From positions 1 through 9,733 of the forward strand of contig JASIJX010000122.1 in the NCBI GenBank assembly GCA_030049955.1: a stretch of 9,733 bases of DNA. The letters run 5' to 3'. This document shows positions 1 to 6,689 of this stretch, one piece after another; the stretch's first letter is position 1, and each line of letters begins with the position of its first letter. The translations under genes were made by a program, and so were the position numbers. The notes under the pieces were generated by a model. The model saw only the letters and a list, made by a program, of their open reading frames with translations. It was not told the origin of the DNA and made no database searches. Source of the DNA: Acidobacteriaceae bacterium (GTDB lineage Bacteria; Acidobacteriota; Terriglobia; Terriglobales; Acidobacteriaceae).

Positions 1-485
1 AGCTTTTTTACGCCTGGGGTGGCAAGCCGCCCGCCGAGATCATCGCTTCGCTGAACCAGATCAACGGCCTGCAGATGCCGGTGGAAATTGTTGCCGCACG
101 CAAGGAGGGGATCTATTACGACCTGCTCCCGCAGCTCAAGCCGGTGGCCGAAGTGCTGGAGCACATCGAAGCGCAGCATAAGCGTGTTCCTTTCGCCGTG
201 GTCTCGGGCAGCACGCGCGAGTCGGTGGTCAATTCTCTTGCTGCTCTCGGCCTGCTCGACAGGTTCGACATCATCGTGGGCAGCGAGGACTACGCGCGCA
301 GCAAGCCCGCGCCAGACGGTTTTCTGGTTGCAGCGGAGCTGCTGGGCGTTGCGCCCGAGCTGTGCCTGGTCTTTGAGGATACCGACCTCGGCATCCAGGC
401 CGCACAAGCCGCCGGCATGGCCTCCGTGCGGGTTCCCTCCCCGCTCGAACGGCGGTCGGGAACCGAATCCCCTGGGTCAGCGTAA
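1..485 (+). CDS. HAD-superfamily hydrolase, beta-phosphoglucomutase/sugar-phosphatase-like (5' truncated)
   Basis: The reading frame is open from base 3 to the TAA at 483-485, so the gene begins upstream of the window; the ATG at 75 is internal. About 160 C-terminal residues are visible. HAD core motifs are in order: motif II Ser in AVVSGSTRES (near base 204), motif III Lys in SKPAPDG (near 297-314), and motif IV acidic pair in VFEDTDLGIQAAQAAG (near 369-400). The FEDxxxGIQAAxAAGM form is typical of the beta-PGM/YqaB subgroup, cytoplasmic enzymes that hydrolyse or isomerise small phosphorylated sugars. Motif I (DxDGT) and the start of the cap domain lie outside the window, so substrate cannot be inferred. 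The Ser/Pro/Arg-rich tail after the core has no recognisable function. The next gene starts 9 nt downstream on the same strand, suggesting co-transcription. Confidence 0.9.
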   Translation, partial: LFYAWGGKPPAEIIASLNQINGLQMPVEIVAARKEGIYYDLLPQLKPVAEVLEHIEAQHKRVPFAVVSGSTRESVVNSLAALGLLDRFDIIVGSEDYARSKPAPDGFLVAAELLGVAPELCLVFEDTDLGIQAAQAAGMASVRVPSPLERRSGTESPGSA

Positions 486-494
486 TGTAGCTGC

Positions 495-2054
495 ATGGCA
501 GTGGAGGCGAAGGCAGTCGCATCCGGCAAGGTGGTGCCCTTCTGCGCCGGCGTGATGAACGCGGCGCAGAACCTGCGCCGCGACAACGTGGTGCTGTTTG
601 CCATCGCGGCAGGCCTAGCACTGCTCCATATCTTGACGAACGGCCGGTACGGATTCCATCGCGACGAGCTGCAGTTTTTAAGCGACGCGCGACACCTGGA
701 CTGGGGCTTTGTCGCGTACCCGCCGTTTACGCCGTTCATTCAGCGCATCGGCCTCGAGCTTTTCGGGCTGTCGATGATCGGGCTGCGCATGTTTGCCGTC
801 ATCGCGCAGTCGGCGGCGGTGTTTGTGAGCGGCCTGATGGCGCGAGAGCTGGGCGGCAAACGCCTGGCGCAGGTTTCGACGGCGCTGGCCGTAGCCTTCT
901 CGCCGCTGCCGTTGTTTGAAGGCACCGAGTTCCAGTACACCTCCTTCGACTTTCTGTGGTGGGTGCTGATCGCCTACTGCGTTCTCCGGCTGCTGAATAC
1001 GGAGAACCCGCGCTGGTGGCTGGCCATTGGCGCGTGCGTGGGGCTGGGGCTCGAAACCAAGTACGCAATCGTGTTTTACGTGGCCGGTCTCCTGACCGGT
1101 GTGGCCTTTACGCCTGCTCGAAAGTGGGTAAAAACCCGTTGGTTCTGGGCAGGCATCGGCGTGGCGCTGTTCCTGTTTTTGCCGAACCTCGTCTGGCTTG
1201 TGAGGCACGACTTCATCTCTTACCGCTTTCTGCATTACATTCACCTCCGCGATGTTGGCGAAGGCCGCGCAGAAGGCTTCTTCAGCGGCCAACTCCGCAT
1301 CTGCGCCAATTTTGCTGCCGCGCCGCTGTGGCTCGCGGGGCTGCTCGGGTTTCTCGTCAATCGGCGCTACCGCATGATGGCGTTCCTTTATCTGGTTCCA
1401 CTGGCGCTATTTTGGATTGCCAAAGGGCGTAACTACTACGTGGCTGGCGCATACCCGATGCTGCTGGCCATGGGCGCAGTCATCGGCGAACGCTGGCTCG
1501 GACTGCTGCGCAAGCCGGCCCGGCTGACCATCGAGGTCGTCTACTTTACCGCGTTCGCGGCGATCTCAGCGTACGTTTGCGCAGTGGTCTTGCCTTTTAC
1601 ATCGAGCGGACCTTTGGAGAAGTTTGCTCTTGCCCATAATGGCGACCTGCGCGAAGAGATTGGCTGGGACCAGCTGGTGCGCACAGTAGCGCACATCCGC
1701 GATGAGCTCTCGCCCGCGCAGCGCGCGAGCCTTGGGATTACGACCGCGAATTACGGCGAGTACGGCGCAATCGAAATCCTCGGCGCGGCATACAATCTGC
1801 CCAGGCCCATCGGCACCACCAACTCCGAATGGCTGCGCGGGTATCCAGATCCGGCGCCAACCACATTCATCGTTCTTGGACTGGAGCGGGCACAGGCCGA
1901 TGCGCTTTTTACTGGTTGCCGACTCGCCGGCCACAACAGCAACGGCCTGGGCATCAAGAACGAGGAAAGCCGAGATCACCCGGATATCTTCGTCTGCGGT
2001 CCGCCACGTATTTCGTGGCCTCAGATCTGGCGCGAGCACCAGGACTTTGGATGA
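495..2054 (+). CDS. GT39-family (ArnT/PMT_2-like) integral membrane glycosyltransferase
   Basis: A 519-residue polytopic membrane protein. Near residues 50-80 it has NGRYGFHRDELQFL...GFVAYPPFTP, the first periplasmic loop signature of PMT_2/GT39 enzymes, whose Asp-Glu (here HRDEL, residues 55-59) is catalytic in ArnT and protein mannosyltransferases. The second family marker, GLETKYA (about 184-191), follows. Roughly ten hydrophobic segments fill residues 30-370, and a soluble C-terminal part runs from about 375 to the end. The family transfers sugars from polyprenyl-phosphate donors to lipids, proteins or glycans on the outer face of the inner membrane; the acceptor here is unknown. The start is uncertain: ATG 495 and ATG 555 are in frame, and neither has a convincing Shine-Dalgarno. 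The 555 start would begin MNAAQNLRRD, a more usual family N-terminus. The stop lies 6 nt from the convergent CAP gene, with no terminator hairpin visible between them. Confidence 0.9.
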   Translation: MAVEAKAVASGKVVPFCAGVMNAAQNLRRDNVVLFAIAAGLALLHILTNGRYGFHRDELQFLSDARHLDWGFVAYPPFTPFIQRIGLELFGLSMIGLRMFAVIAQSAAVFVSGLMARELGGKRLAQVSTALAVAFSPLPLFEGTEFQYTSFDFLWWVLIAYCVLRLLNTENPRWWLAIGACVGLGLETKYAIVFYVAGLLTGVAFTPARKWVKTRWFWAGIGVALFLFLPNLVWLVRHDFISYRFLHYIHLRDVGEGRAEGFFSGQLRICANFAAAPLWLAGLLGFLVNRRYRMMAFLYLVPLALFWIAKGRNYYVAGAYPMLLAMGAVIGERWLGLLRKPARLTIEVVYFTAFAAISAYVCAVVLPFTSSGPLEKFALAHNGDLREEIGWDQLVRTVAHIRDELSPAQRASLGITTANYGEYGAIEILGAAYNLPRPIGTTNSEWLRGYPDPAPTTFIVLGLERAQADALFTGCRLAGHNSNGLGIKNEESRDHPDIFVCGPPRISWPQIWREHQDFG

Positions 2055-2060
2055 CGCGAT

Positions 2061-2861
2061 TCAGTAAAGCAGCACGGCAACGCGATACGCGGTAAATGAG
2101 CCTTCCACATCCTGCGCGGGACAACTACCCACCGCGGCGGCGCGATAACCGCCAGCTTCCAACTGCTTGATAAGCTGCTGCGGCAGGCGTGTCATGTCGC
2201 CGGACTGCCAGCGCATTACGAATCGCGGCAAGGCGCCGTTGGGAGTGCGCGGCGCACCGGTATCGGTTGCGCAGGCGGCGCGCGCCGTGCGCGGATCGGA
2301 AACGATGCTGATTCCACTGGGCCGGATGAGCGCAGCCACGCGCGCCTCAACCTCCGCCGGACTGAGATTCGCCACGGCGCGTGAGTAGTCGGCTACGGCG
2401 TAAAGCACGCCGCGCGCAGCGACCACGGCGATGCCCACACGATCTACCTGCGGGTTGAGCAGGTTTTCGCGGTGGCCTTGCGAGTGCATCCACTCGTCGT
2501 GAATCCCCTCGGGCGATGGGCCGATGGCGACGTTTTCCTCGATCAGGCTGAAGTGCGCGCCAACCTGCGCCGCCCGGCCGCTTACGTCGGCCTCGCCGCC
2601 GTAGCGATGCGCAATTGGTCCTTCCATTACCATGCGGCGGCAATGGGCAAGCGCCGCCTCAGCCAGTGCGGGATCCCATCGGAGCGGACCTGCGCCCGCC
2701 GCGGCCCGCGCCTGGTTGGCCAAAGCAAAGATCTGCTCCGCGTCGCCGGGAAGGTTGTCGTGATCGGCTTGCGCGCTCAGCAGAGCAGGAACGAGAAAAA
2801 TCACCAAGGCAACCGGGAACAGAAAAGGTCGTATAGGAAGACCGCGAGAAAACATCCTCAT
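2061..2861 (-). CDS. Secreted CAP (SCP/PR-1-like, YkwD-type) domain protein
   Basis: A 266-residue protein with an N-terminal signal sequence: basic MRMFSRGLPIRP, then a hydrophobic stretch to about residue 28 ending LLSAQA, a plausible signal peptidase I site. The CAP domain covers about residues 40-162. Its markers are the helix ANQARAAAGAGPLRWDPAL, AHCRRM with His73, AHRYGG with His85, EENVAIG (109-114), the bacterial SQGHRENLLNP motif (about 127-137), and a final YAVADYS strand. CAP proteins are extracytoplasmic with varied or unknown activity. The C-terminal 100 residues, with Cys197 and Cys247 as a possible disulfide, match no domain I recognise. The start is ATG 2861 or the ATG two codons later (2855). 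The gene is divergent from the DppC-like permease across 49 nt. Confidence 0.9.
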   Translation of the reverse strand: MRMFSRGLPIRPFLFPVALVIFLVPALLSAQADHDNLPGDAEQIFALANQARAAAGAGPLRWDPALAEAALAHCRRMVMEGPIAHRYGGEADVSGRAAQVGAHFSLIEENVAIGPSPEGIHDEWMHSQGHRENLLNPQVDRVGIAVVAARGVLYAVADYSRAVANLSPAEVEARVAALIRPSGISIVSDPRTARAACATDTGAPRTPNGALPRFVMRWQSGDMTRLPQQLIKQLEAGGYRAAAVGSCPAQDVEGSFTAYRVAVLLY

Positions 2862-2870
2862 GCCTGTTTA

Positions 2871-2893
2871 GACACGATCGACGGCAGAGTGTC
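2871..2893. promoter_or_regulatory. Inverted repeat in the CAP/dppC divergent intergenic region
   Basis: GACAC (2871-2875) and GTGTC (2889-2893) form a 5-bp inverted repeat with a 13-nt spacer inside the 49-nt gap that must hold both promoters. It could be an operator, but arms this short occur by chance. No clear -35/-10 pair was found in either direction. Confidence 0.2.
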
Positions 2894-2913
2894 GCTGTAT
2901 CCTGATCCAGTTG

Positions 2914-3783
2914 ATGCTTTTTCCCGACTTCAAGCCGATCGCGCAGGCGCGGGTGCGGATCCGGCGGCAGCCGCTGGCTGTGATTGGCGTTGCGCTGCTC
3001 ACAGTCTTCGTGGTCTGCGGTCTGGCCGCGCCGTGGATCGCACCATATAATCCGGCCGCTATCGATTTGCTGCACCGTTTGCAGGGGCCGTCGTCGGCGC
3101 ACTGGGCCGGCACCGACGAGTTGGGCCGCGACACGCTGGCGCGGTTGCTCTATGGCGCGCGCATCTCACTGGCAGTTTCGGTTTCGGTCGTCTCGATCTC
3201 GCTGGCGCTGGGCCTGGCCATCGGCGGCGTTGCCGGCTACCTGGGCGGATGGATCGATGACGCGCTGACCACCTTCGCGATGAACACGTTTCAGGCGCTG
3301 CCCGGCATTCTGCTGGCGATCGCCTTTGCCGCCTTTCTTGGTCCGGGATTCATTAACCTGGTCCTGGCGCTGGCTATCGGCGGCTGGGCCGGTTACGCGC
3401 GGCTGGTGCGAGCGCAGGTGATGGCGGTGCGCGAGCGTGAATATGTTGACGCAGCGCGCTCGCTCGGCGCGAGCGGTCTGCGCATCTTCTTCCGCCACAT
3501 TCTGCCCAACATTGTGCAGCCGGTAATGGTGCAGGCGGCAATTGGCATGGCCGGGGTGATCCTGGCTGAGGCCACGCTCTCGTTTCTCGGGCTCGGCATT
3601 CCAGCGCCCGCGCCAAGTTGGGGATCTATGCTCAACGACGCGCGACTGCACCTGTTCGATTCGCCGCACCTTGTGCTGTTTCCTGCCGCCGCCGTCGCCG
3701 GCGCGGTTCTGGGCTTCAATTTCCTGGGTGATGCGCTGCGCGACCAGCTCGACCCGCGCACGCGGCTGGAGCTTGGGCTATGA
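2914..3783 (+). CDS. DppC/OppC-type ABC transporter permease
   Basis: A 289-residue inner-membrane permease of the peptide/nickel/oligosaccharide (Dpp/Opp) importer class. The N-terminal OppC_N region has a TM near residues 21-40 and the GTDELGRD signature (66-73). Further TM segments follow, then the BPD_transp_1 cytoplasmic EAA loop (EYVDAARSLGASGLRIFFRH, from about residue 176), which contacts the ATPase, and the conserved LSFLGLGIPAPAPSWG (222-237). Length is normal. I prefer ATG 2914; a TTG directly before it (2911) is an alternative, and neither has a good Shine-Dalgarno. The stop overlaps the phosphoesterase start by 4 nt (ATGA), so translation is probably coupled. Its usual partner, the DppB-type permease, is not upstream but lies downstream on the other strand. 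No substrate-binding protein or ATPase gene is in the window, so the substrate is unknown. Confidence 0.93.
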   Translation: MLFPDFKPIAQARVRIRRQPLAVIGVALLTVFVVCGLAAPWIAPYNPAAIDLLHRLQGPSSAHWAGTDELGRDTLARLLYGARISLAVSVSVVSISLALGLAIGGVAGYLGGWIDDALTTFAMNTFQALPGILLAIAFAAFLGPGFINLVLALAIGGWAGYARLVRAQVMAVREREYVDAARSLGASGLRIFFRHILPNIVQPVMVQAAIGMAGVILAEATLSFLGLGIPAPAPSWGSMLNDARLHLFDSPHLVLFPAAAVAGAVLGFNFLGDALRDQLDPRTRLELGL

Positions 3784-4247
3784 GAATCGGAGTCATCAGC
3801 GATACGCACGGCCTTTTACGGCCGGAGGTGTTGCCTGCGCTAACCGGCGTCGATCAGATTCTGCACCTCGGCGACGTCGGCAAGTCATCGATCCTGGAGG
3901 AGCTTGAAAGGATCGCGCCGGTTACTGCCATCCGCGGCAATGTGGACCGAGAAGGCGAGTGCTCGAGATTGCCCGAAACCGACGTGGTGCTCGTGGAGGG
4001 ACATTATCTCTACCTGCTGCACGACCTGAAGACGCTGCATCTCGATCCGGCGGCGGCAAAGTTCGCAGCCGTGCTTCATGGGCACACGCACGTGCCGGAT
4101 CAGTACCAAAAAAGGGGCGTGCTCTACTTCAATCCCGGATCATGCGGACCGCGGCGATTCGAGCTGCCGGTGACGATTGGATTCCTGACGGTGAAGAAGA
4201 GAGGCGAGCTGGAGCCGGAGATCTTTCGCCTGCCGGTTGCGTCATGA
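3780..4247 (+). CDS. YfcE/MJ0936-type metallophosphoesterase
   Basis: A 155-residue single-domain calcineurin-like phosphoesterase, normal length for the family. The metal ligand motifs are in order: SDTH (D8, H10), HLGDV (D32), RGNVDRE (N54), His81 in YLLHD, HGHTH (100-104), and the NPGS closing motif (118-121). These proteins are cytoplasmic and bind two divalent metals. Characterised members hydrolyse phosphodiesters such as bis-pNPP or 2',3'-cyclic nucleotides, and the natural substrate is usually unknown. The more common form around residue 81 is HGH; here it is HDL, so one ligand environment may differ. The start ATG overlaps the stop of the DppC-like gene. The stop is 10 nt from the convergent DppB-like stop. 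Confidence 0.92.
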   Translation: MRIGVISDTHGLLRPEVLPALTGVDQILHLGDVGKSSILEELERIAPVTAIRGNVDREGECSRLPETDVVLVEGHYLYLLHDLKTLHLDPAAAKFAAVLHGHTHVPDQYQKRGVLYFNPGSCGPRRFELPVTIGFLTVKKRGELEPEIFRLPVAS

Positions 4248-4257
4248 TCCTGCTTCT

Positions 4258-5190
4258 TCACCGCATCCGCGGATTGATCCACCGATAGACCACGTCGGTG
4301 AAGAAATTCACCAGCACATACGTCAGGCCGATCGACAGCAGACAGCCCTGCACCAGAGCGTAATCACGGTTGTCGATGGCGCTGACTGTGAGCCGGCCAA
4401 GACCAGGCCAACTGAAGATAGTTTCGGTGACGATCGCGCCGGCCAGCAGTGCGCCGAACTGCAGTCCGATGACCGTCACAATCGGCACCAGCGCGTTGGG
4501 CAGCGCGTGGCGCCAGAGCACGGCGGTTTCGCTTAGGCCCTTGGCGCGCGCGGTTCGGATGTAATCCTGGCCGAGCTCTTCGAGCACCGCAGTGCGCACC
4601 ATGCGGGTGAGAATAGCAGCCAGCGAACTGCCCATAGTGATCGATGGCAGCACGATGTAGTGCCAGTCGATCAGAGCCGAGCCACCTGAATTTGCGCCCG
4701 ATACCGGAAGCCAGCCGAGCTTGATGGAGACGAGCAGGATGAGCACGGGACCAAGAGCAATGGCCGGGACCGACAGGCCGGAAAGCGAAACCACGGAGAG
4801 CGCCTGATCGAGCCAGCGGCCGCGGCGCAATGCGGCAAAGATGCCCGCAGGCAGCGCCAGCACGATTGCCAGCACGAGCGAGCTGAGCGTGAGCGCAAGC
4901 GTGTATGGGTAGCGCTGCGCGATCAGGTGCGCCACCGAGTCGTGCATGCGGATGGAGACGCCGAAGTCGCCATGCACAACGCCTGCCCAGTAATGCGCGT
5001 ACTGGCGCCAGAGTGGCTGATCAAAACCATATTCATGCCGTAGCGCGCCGATATCGGCCGGCGTTGCGCCCTCGCCCAGCATCATCTGAATCGGATCGCC
5101 GGGGACGAGGTGAATGAGAAGGAAGACGAGCGAAACCACCAGCCAGACGACAGGAAGAGTGAGCAGGAAACGGGTGATGGTCTGCTTCAT
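4258..5190 (-). CDS. DppB/OppB-type ABC transporter permease
   Basis: A 310-residue inner-membrane permease. The first TM (about 9-29) runs into the invariant VPGDP (29-33), and GALRHEYGFDQPLWRQYAHY and GDFGVSI follow as in DppB/OppB/GsiC proteins. The EAA loop DYIRTARAKGLSETAVLWRH starts at about 209 and is followed by ALPN. The ETIFSWPGLGRLTVSAIDNRDY region (about 256-277) and a C-terminal RWINPR complete the family pattern, so the gene looks intact. ATG 5190 is the only good start because an in-frame TGA lies just upstream; the Shine-Dalgarno is poor. This is the natural partner of the DppC-like protein, and the two would form the translocation pore of one importer. However, the gene is on the opposite strand, separated by the phosphoesterase, and needs its own promoter in the region 5191-5378. 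Confidence 0.93.
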   Translation of the reverse strand: MKQTITRFLLTLPVVWLVVSLVFLLIHLVPGDPIQMMLGEGATPADIGALRHEYGFDQPLWRQYAHYWAGVVHGDFGVSIRMHDSVAHLIAQRYPYTLALTLSSLVLAIVLALPAGIFAALRRGRWLDQALSVVSLSGLSVPAIALGPVLILLVSIKLGWLPVSGANSGGSALIDWHYIVLPSITMGSSLAAILTRMVRTAVLEELGQDYIRTARAKGLSETAVLWRHALPNALVPIVTVIGLQFGALLAGAIVTETIFSWPGLGRLTVSAIDNRDYALVQGCLLSIGLTYVLVNFFTDVVYRWINPRMR

Positions 5191-5222
5191 GGGCTGAACT
5201 CAAGATACATGACCGCAGTAGC

Positions 5223-5244
5223 GTGCGCTGCTCGTCCGGCGCAC
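5223..5244. promoter_or_regulatory. 6-bp inverted repeat upstream of dppB-like gene
   Basis: GTGCGC (5223-5228) pairs with GCGCAC (5239-5244) around a 10-nt spacer. It lies 33 nt upstream of the DppB-like start and immediately before a TATGAT (5250-5255) that could be a -10 for the rightward small secreted gene, though no -35 matches. It could be an operator for the divergent pair; weak on its own. Confidence 0.25.
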
Positions 5245-5285
5245 TTTCGTATGATCCAATCCGCGCAATTACTCCGTGCAACGAA

Positions 5286-5370
5286 TCCCTTCACGCGAAG
5301 TTCCAAGGGAAAGATGCAGGCTGCAAACGGAGCCTGCTCGAACCGCCAATTGTGGGCGGTTCACCGAGGT
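5286..5370 (+). promoter_or_regulatory. Structured 5' leader: three tandem perfect hairpins followed by the Shine-Dalgarno
   Basis: Three consecutive perfect stems occupy the leader of the small secreted protein gene. Hairpin 1 is TCCCTT (5286-5291) with AAGGGA (5305-5310). Hairpin 2 is GCAGGCT (5316-5322) with AGCCTGC (5331-5337), loop GCAAACGG. Hairpin 3 is GAACCGCC (5340-5347) with GGCGGTTC (5355-5362), loop AATTGTG. GAGGT (5366-5370) then forms a good Shine-Dalgarno 8 nt before ATG 5379. It matches no riboswitch class I can recall. It could be a cis-acting RNA element, a binding site for an RNA-binding protein, or an sRNA whose 3' end overlaps the gene leader. Confidence 0.5.
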
Positions 5371-5378
5371 ATTGCGTC

Positions 5379-5696
5379 ATGCGAAGCTTTGCGCTGAGGT
5401 TCGCCGCGTTCGCTCTTATTCTTAATCCCTTTACTCTGGCCGCGTACTCTCATGCGCTGCCGGTGGCGTTGAGCGCTGGGCCGTCGGCTCAGCCGGGCGC
5501 TGTCAATTCAGTGGTGCAGCAGGGGTATCGTGACGGCATGAATGCCGGTATGCGCGACATACGCGCCGGCCTGAGACCGAATGTTGGAAGTCATTCGCGG
5601 TTCCGTAATCCGCCGGTTCCCAGCAATGCGCGCAACGATTATCGCCGCGGCTTCCAGAACGGATACAACGATGCCTTTCGCAGAGGTCCGCGGTAG
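5379..5696 (+). CDS. Small secreted protein with duplicated Y-R-x-G-x3-G-x2-D motif
   Basis: The frame is open from 5223, but ATG 5379 is the best start: GAGGT lies 8 nt upstream, and translation from there begins with a typical signal peptide, MRSFALRF then a hydrophobic core to about residue 22, with a possible cleavage after SHA (residue 26). The 105-residue product has a mature part of about 80 residues. It contains a motif twice: YRDGMNAGMRD (50-60) and YRRGFQNGYND (88-98), sharing Y-R-x-G-x-x-x-G-x-x-D, with further Gly/Arg after each copy. The mature part is basic and rich in Asn, Arg, Gly and Pro, with no Cys in the mature region. I know no function for it; similar GY-x-x-G repeats occur in secreted acidobacterial proteins as I recall. 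It is convergent with the Gph-like gene, 48 nt away. Confidence 0.75.
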   Translation: MRSFALRFAAFALILNPFTLAAYSHALPVALSAGPSAQPGAVNSVVQQGYRDGMNAGMRDIRAGLRPNVGSHSRFRNPPVPSNARNDYRRGFQNGYNDAFRRGPR

Positions 5697-5723
5697 TGAA
5701 ACTGCGGCCCAGGCATCGCAAGC

Positions 5724-5738
5724 AGGCTCGTCGAGCCT
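5724..5738. terminator. Possible bidirectional hairpin between convergent genes
   Basis: AGGCTCG (5724-5730) and CGAGCCT (5732-5738) form a near-perfect palindrome in the 48-nt gap between the small secreted protein stop and the Gph-like stop. A realistic RNA stem is AGGCT/AGCCT with a 5-nt loop. There is no T-run on either side, so intrinsic termination is doubtful. Confidence 0.35.
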
Positions 5739-5744
5739 ACTGCG

Positions 5745-6512
5745 TTAATGCTTGCTCTCGAGCTCCTGCGCGGGCGCCGGTGTGAGCGCTTCGGTCCATT
5801 CGGCGGGTGATTGCACCAGTACGTCGGGAGGAACATCCATCAGGTTCTGGGGGCCGAAGCCGAAGGCGCAGCCCAAAGCCCAAGCGCCGGCGTTGCGCGC
5901 CGTCTGCACGTCTACGATGCTGTCGCCGATCATCACCGTTTCCTCGGGCTGCGCGCCGGTCTGCTGCATCAGCGTGCGCAGGCCGAGCGGATTGGGCTTC
6001 TTGAGCGGGAAGCTATCGCCCCCATAAATGTCTATGAAGTAGCCCGCGAGGCCGAGGCCCTCGCAGATGCCGCGCGCGGGGCGCACTGGCTTGTTGGTAA
6101 GCACGGCCATAGCGCGAGCCGGACGGCCAGGTTGGGCAATCTCCGCTCGTAGGTGCAGTTGCTGCAGGGCGTGCAGCGCTTCTATTGCGCCTTCATAGGT
6201 GTAGGTAAAGTCGAGCTTGTGCTCGCGGTAATACTGCAGGAAGTACGAGTAGGCCTTCTCAAAAATATCCTCGTCGATGGTTTCCGGCGTGAGGTTGCTG
6301 GCCAGGGCCAGCGCGCGGCGCATCAGCATGGGCGCGCCGTTGCCTACAAAGCTGGCGACGGCCGGATCGGGTAACGGCTCGTGGCCGAAGGCGCGCAACG
6401 CGGCGTTGACGCTGTTGCACAGGTCCTGCGCGGAGTCGATCAGCGTGCCGTCAAGGTCGAAGACCAGCAGCTTGAGCTGTTCCACCGGAATGGGCCGGAA
6501 AACCTGGATCAT
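5745..6512 (-). CDS. HAD-family phosphatase, phosphoglycolate phosphatase-like (Gph type)
   Basis: A 255-residue cytoplasmic HAD hydrolase with a helical cap domain. Motif I is FDLDGTLIDS, with nucleophile Asp19 and Asp21. Motif II is AVLTNKP (Thr139), motif III is the Lys in LKKPNP (171-172), and motif IV is MIGDSIVDVQTARNAG (Asp197, Asp201). The DxDGTLxDS, TNKP and GDSxxD combination is characteristic of Gph/PpaX-type phosphatases, which remove 2-phosphoglycolate or related small phosphoesters. An insert of about 10 residues, AEIAQPGRPARA, precedes motif II, and a Pro/Ala-rich tail follows the core. Substrate is not provable from sequence. ATG 6512 is chosen because the HAD core begins shortly after it; no strong Shine-Dalgarno is seen. 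It is divergent from the exported acid phosphatase over 177 nt. Confidence 0.88.
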   Translation of the reverse strand: MIQVFRPIPVEQLKLLVFDLDGTLIDSAQDLCNSVNAALRAFGHEPLPDPAVASFVGNGAPMLMRRALALASNLTPETIDEDIFEKAYSYFLQYYREHKLDFTYTYEGAIEALHALQQLHLRAEIAQPGRPARAMAVLTNKPVRPARGICEGLGLAGYFIDIYGGDSFPLKKPNPLGLRTLMQQTGAQPEETVMIGDSIVDVQTARNAGAWALGCAFGFGPQNLMDVPPDVLVQSPAEWTEALTPAPAQELESKH

Positions 6513-6559
6513 ATCTTTAGTTTAGTGGTGTCAGCGGAGCTAGCGAGGCTAGTAATGCT

Positions 6560-6605
6560 GCGCTGGCTGCATGCCGGCCAGCGCTGGTCTTGGCTGGATC
6601 AAGAC
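6560..6605. promoter_or_regulatory. Two adjacent hairpins in the divergent Gph/acid phosphatase region
   Basis: GCGCTGGC (6560-6567) pairs with GCCAGCGC (6577-6584); the stem extends inward by one G-U and one G-C pair to 10 bp, with loop CATGC. Two nt later GTCTTG (6587-6592) pairs with CAAGAC (6600-6605) around a 7-nt loop. The elements sit 48 nt upstream of the Gph-like start and 84 nt upstream of the acid phosphatase start. They could be an operator, a transcribed leader structure or a repeat unit. No convincing sigma-70 promoter was found in the 177-nt gap. Confidence 0.4.
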
Positions 6606-6689
6606 TTCCGCCGATTGCTGTTCCACATATCGTTCAGGCTTGGCATTGTTTAGACTTGGGATTCGATTCCGGCATCGGGAGTTTATTCC

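Noticed and set aside
75..485. HAD gene starting at ATG 75
   Set aside because: The frame stays open to base 3, with family-like sequence upstream (FYAWGGKPPAEI), and motif I is missing, so the true start is outside the window.
678..1292. 204-codon minus-strand frame inside the glycosyltransferase gene
   Set aside because: Low-complexity Arg/Gln/His-rich translation typical of antisense shadows; the plus strand carries clear GT39 motifs.
5286..5362. c-di-GMP (GEMM) riboswitch in the leader
   Set aside because: The GCAAAC loop is superficially similar, but the conserved GACGCAAAGC core and tetraloop/receptor are absent.
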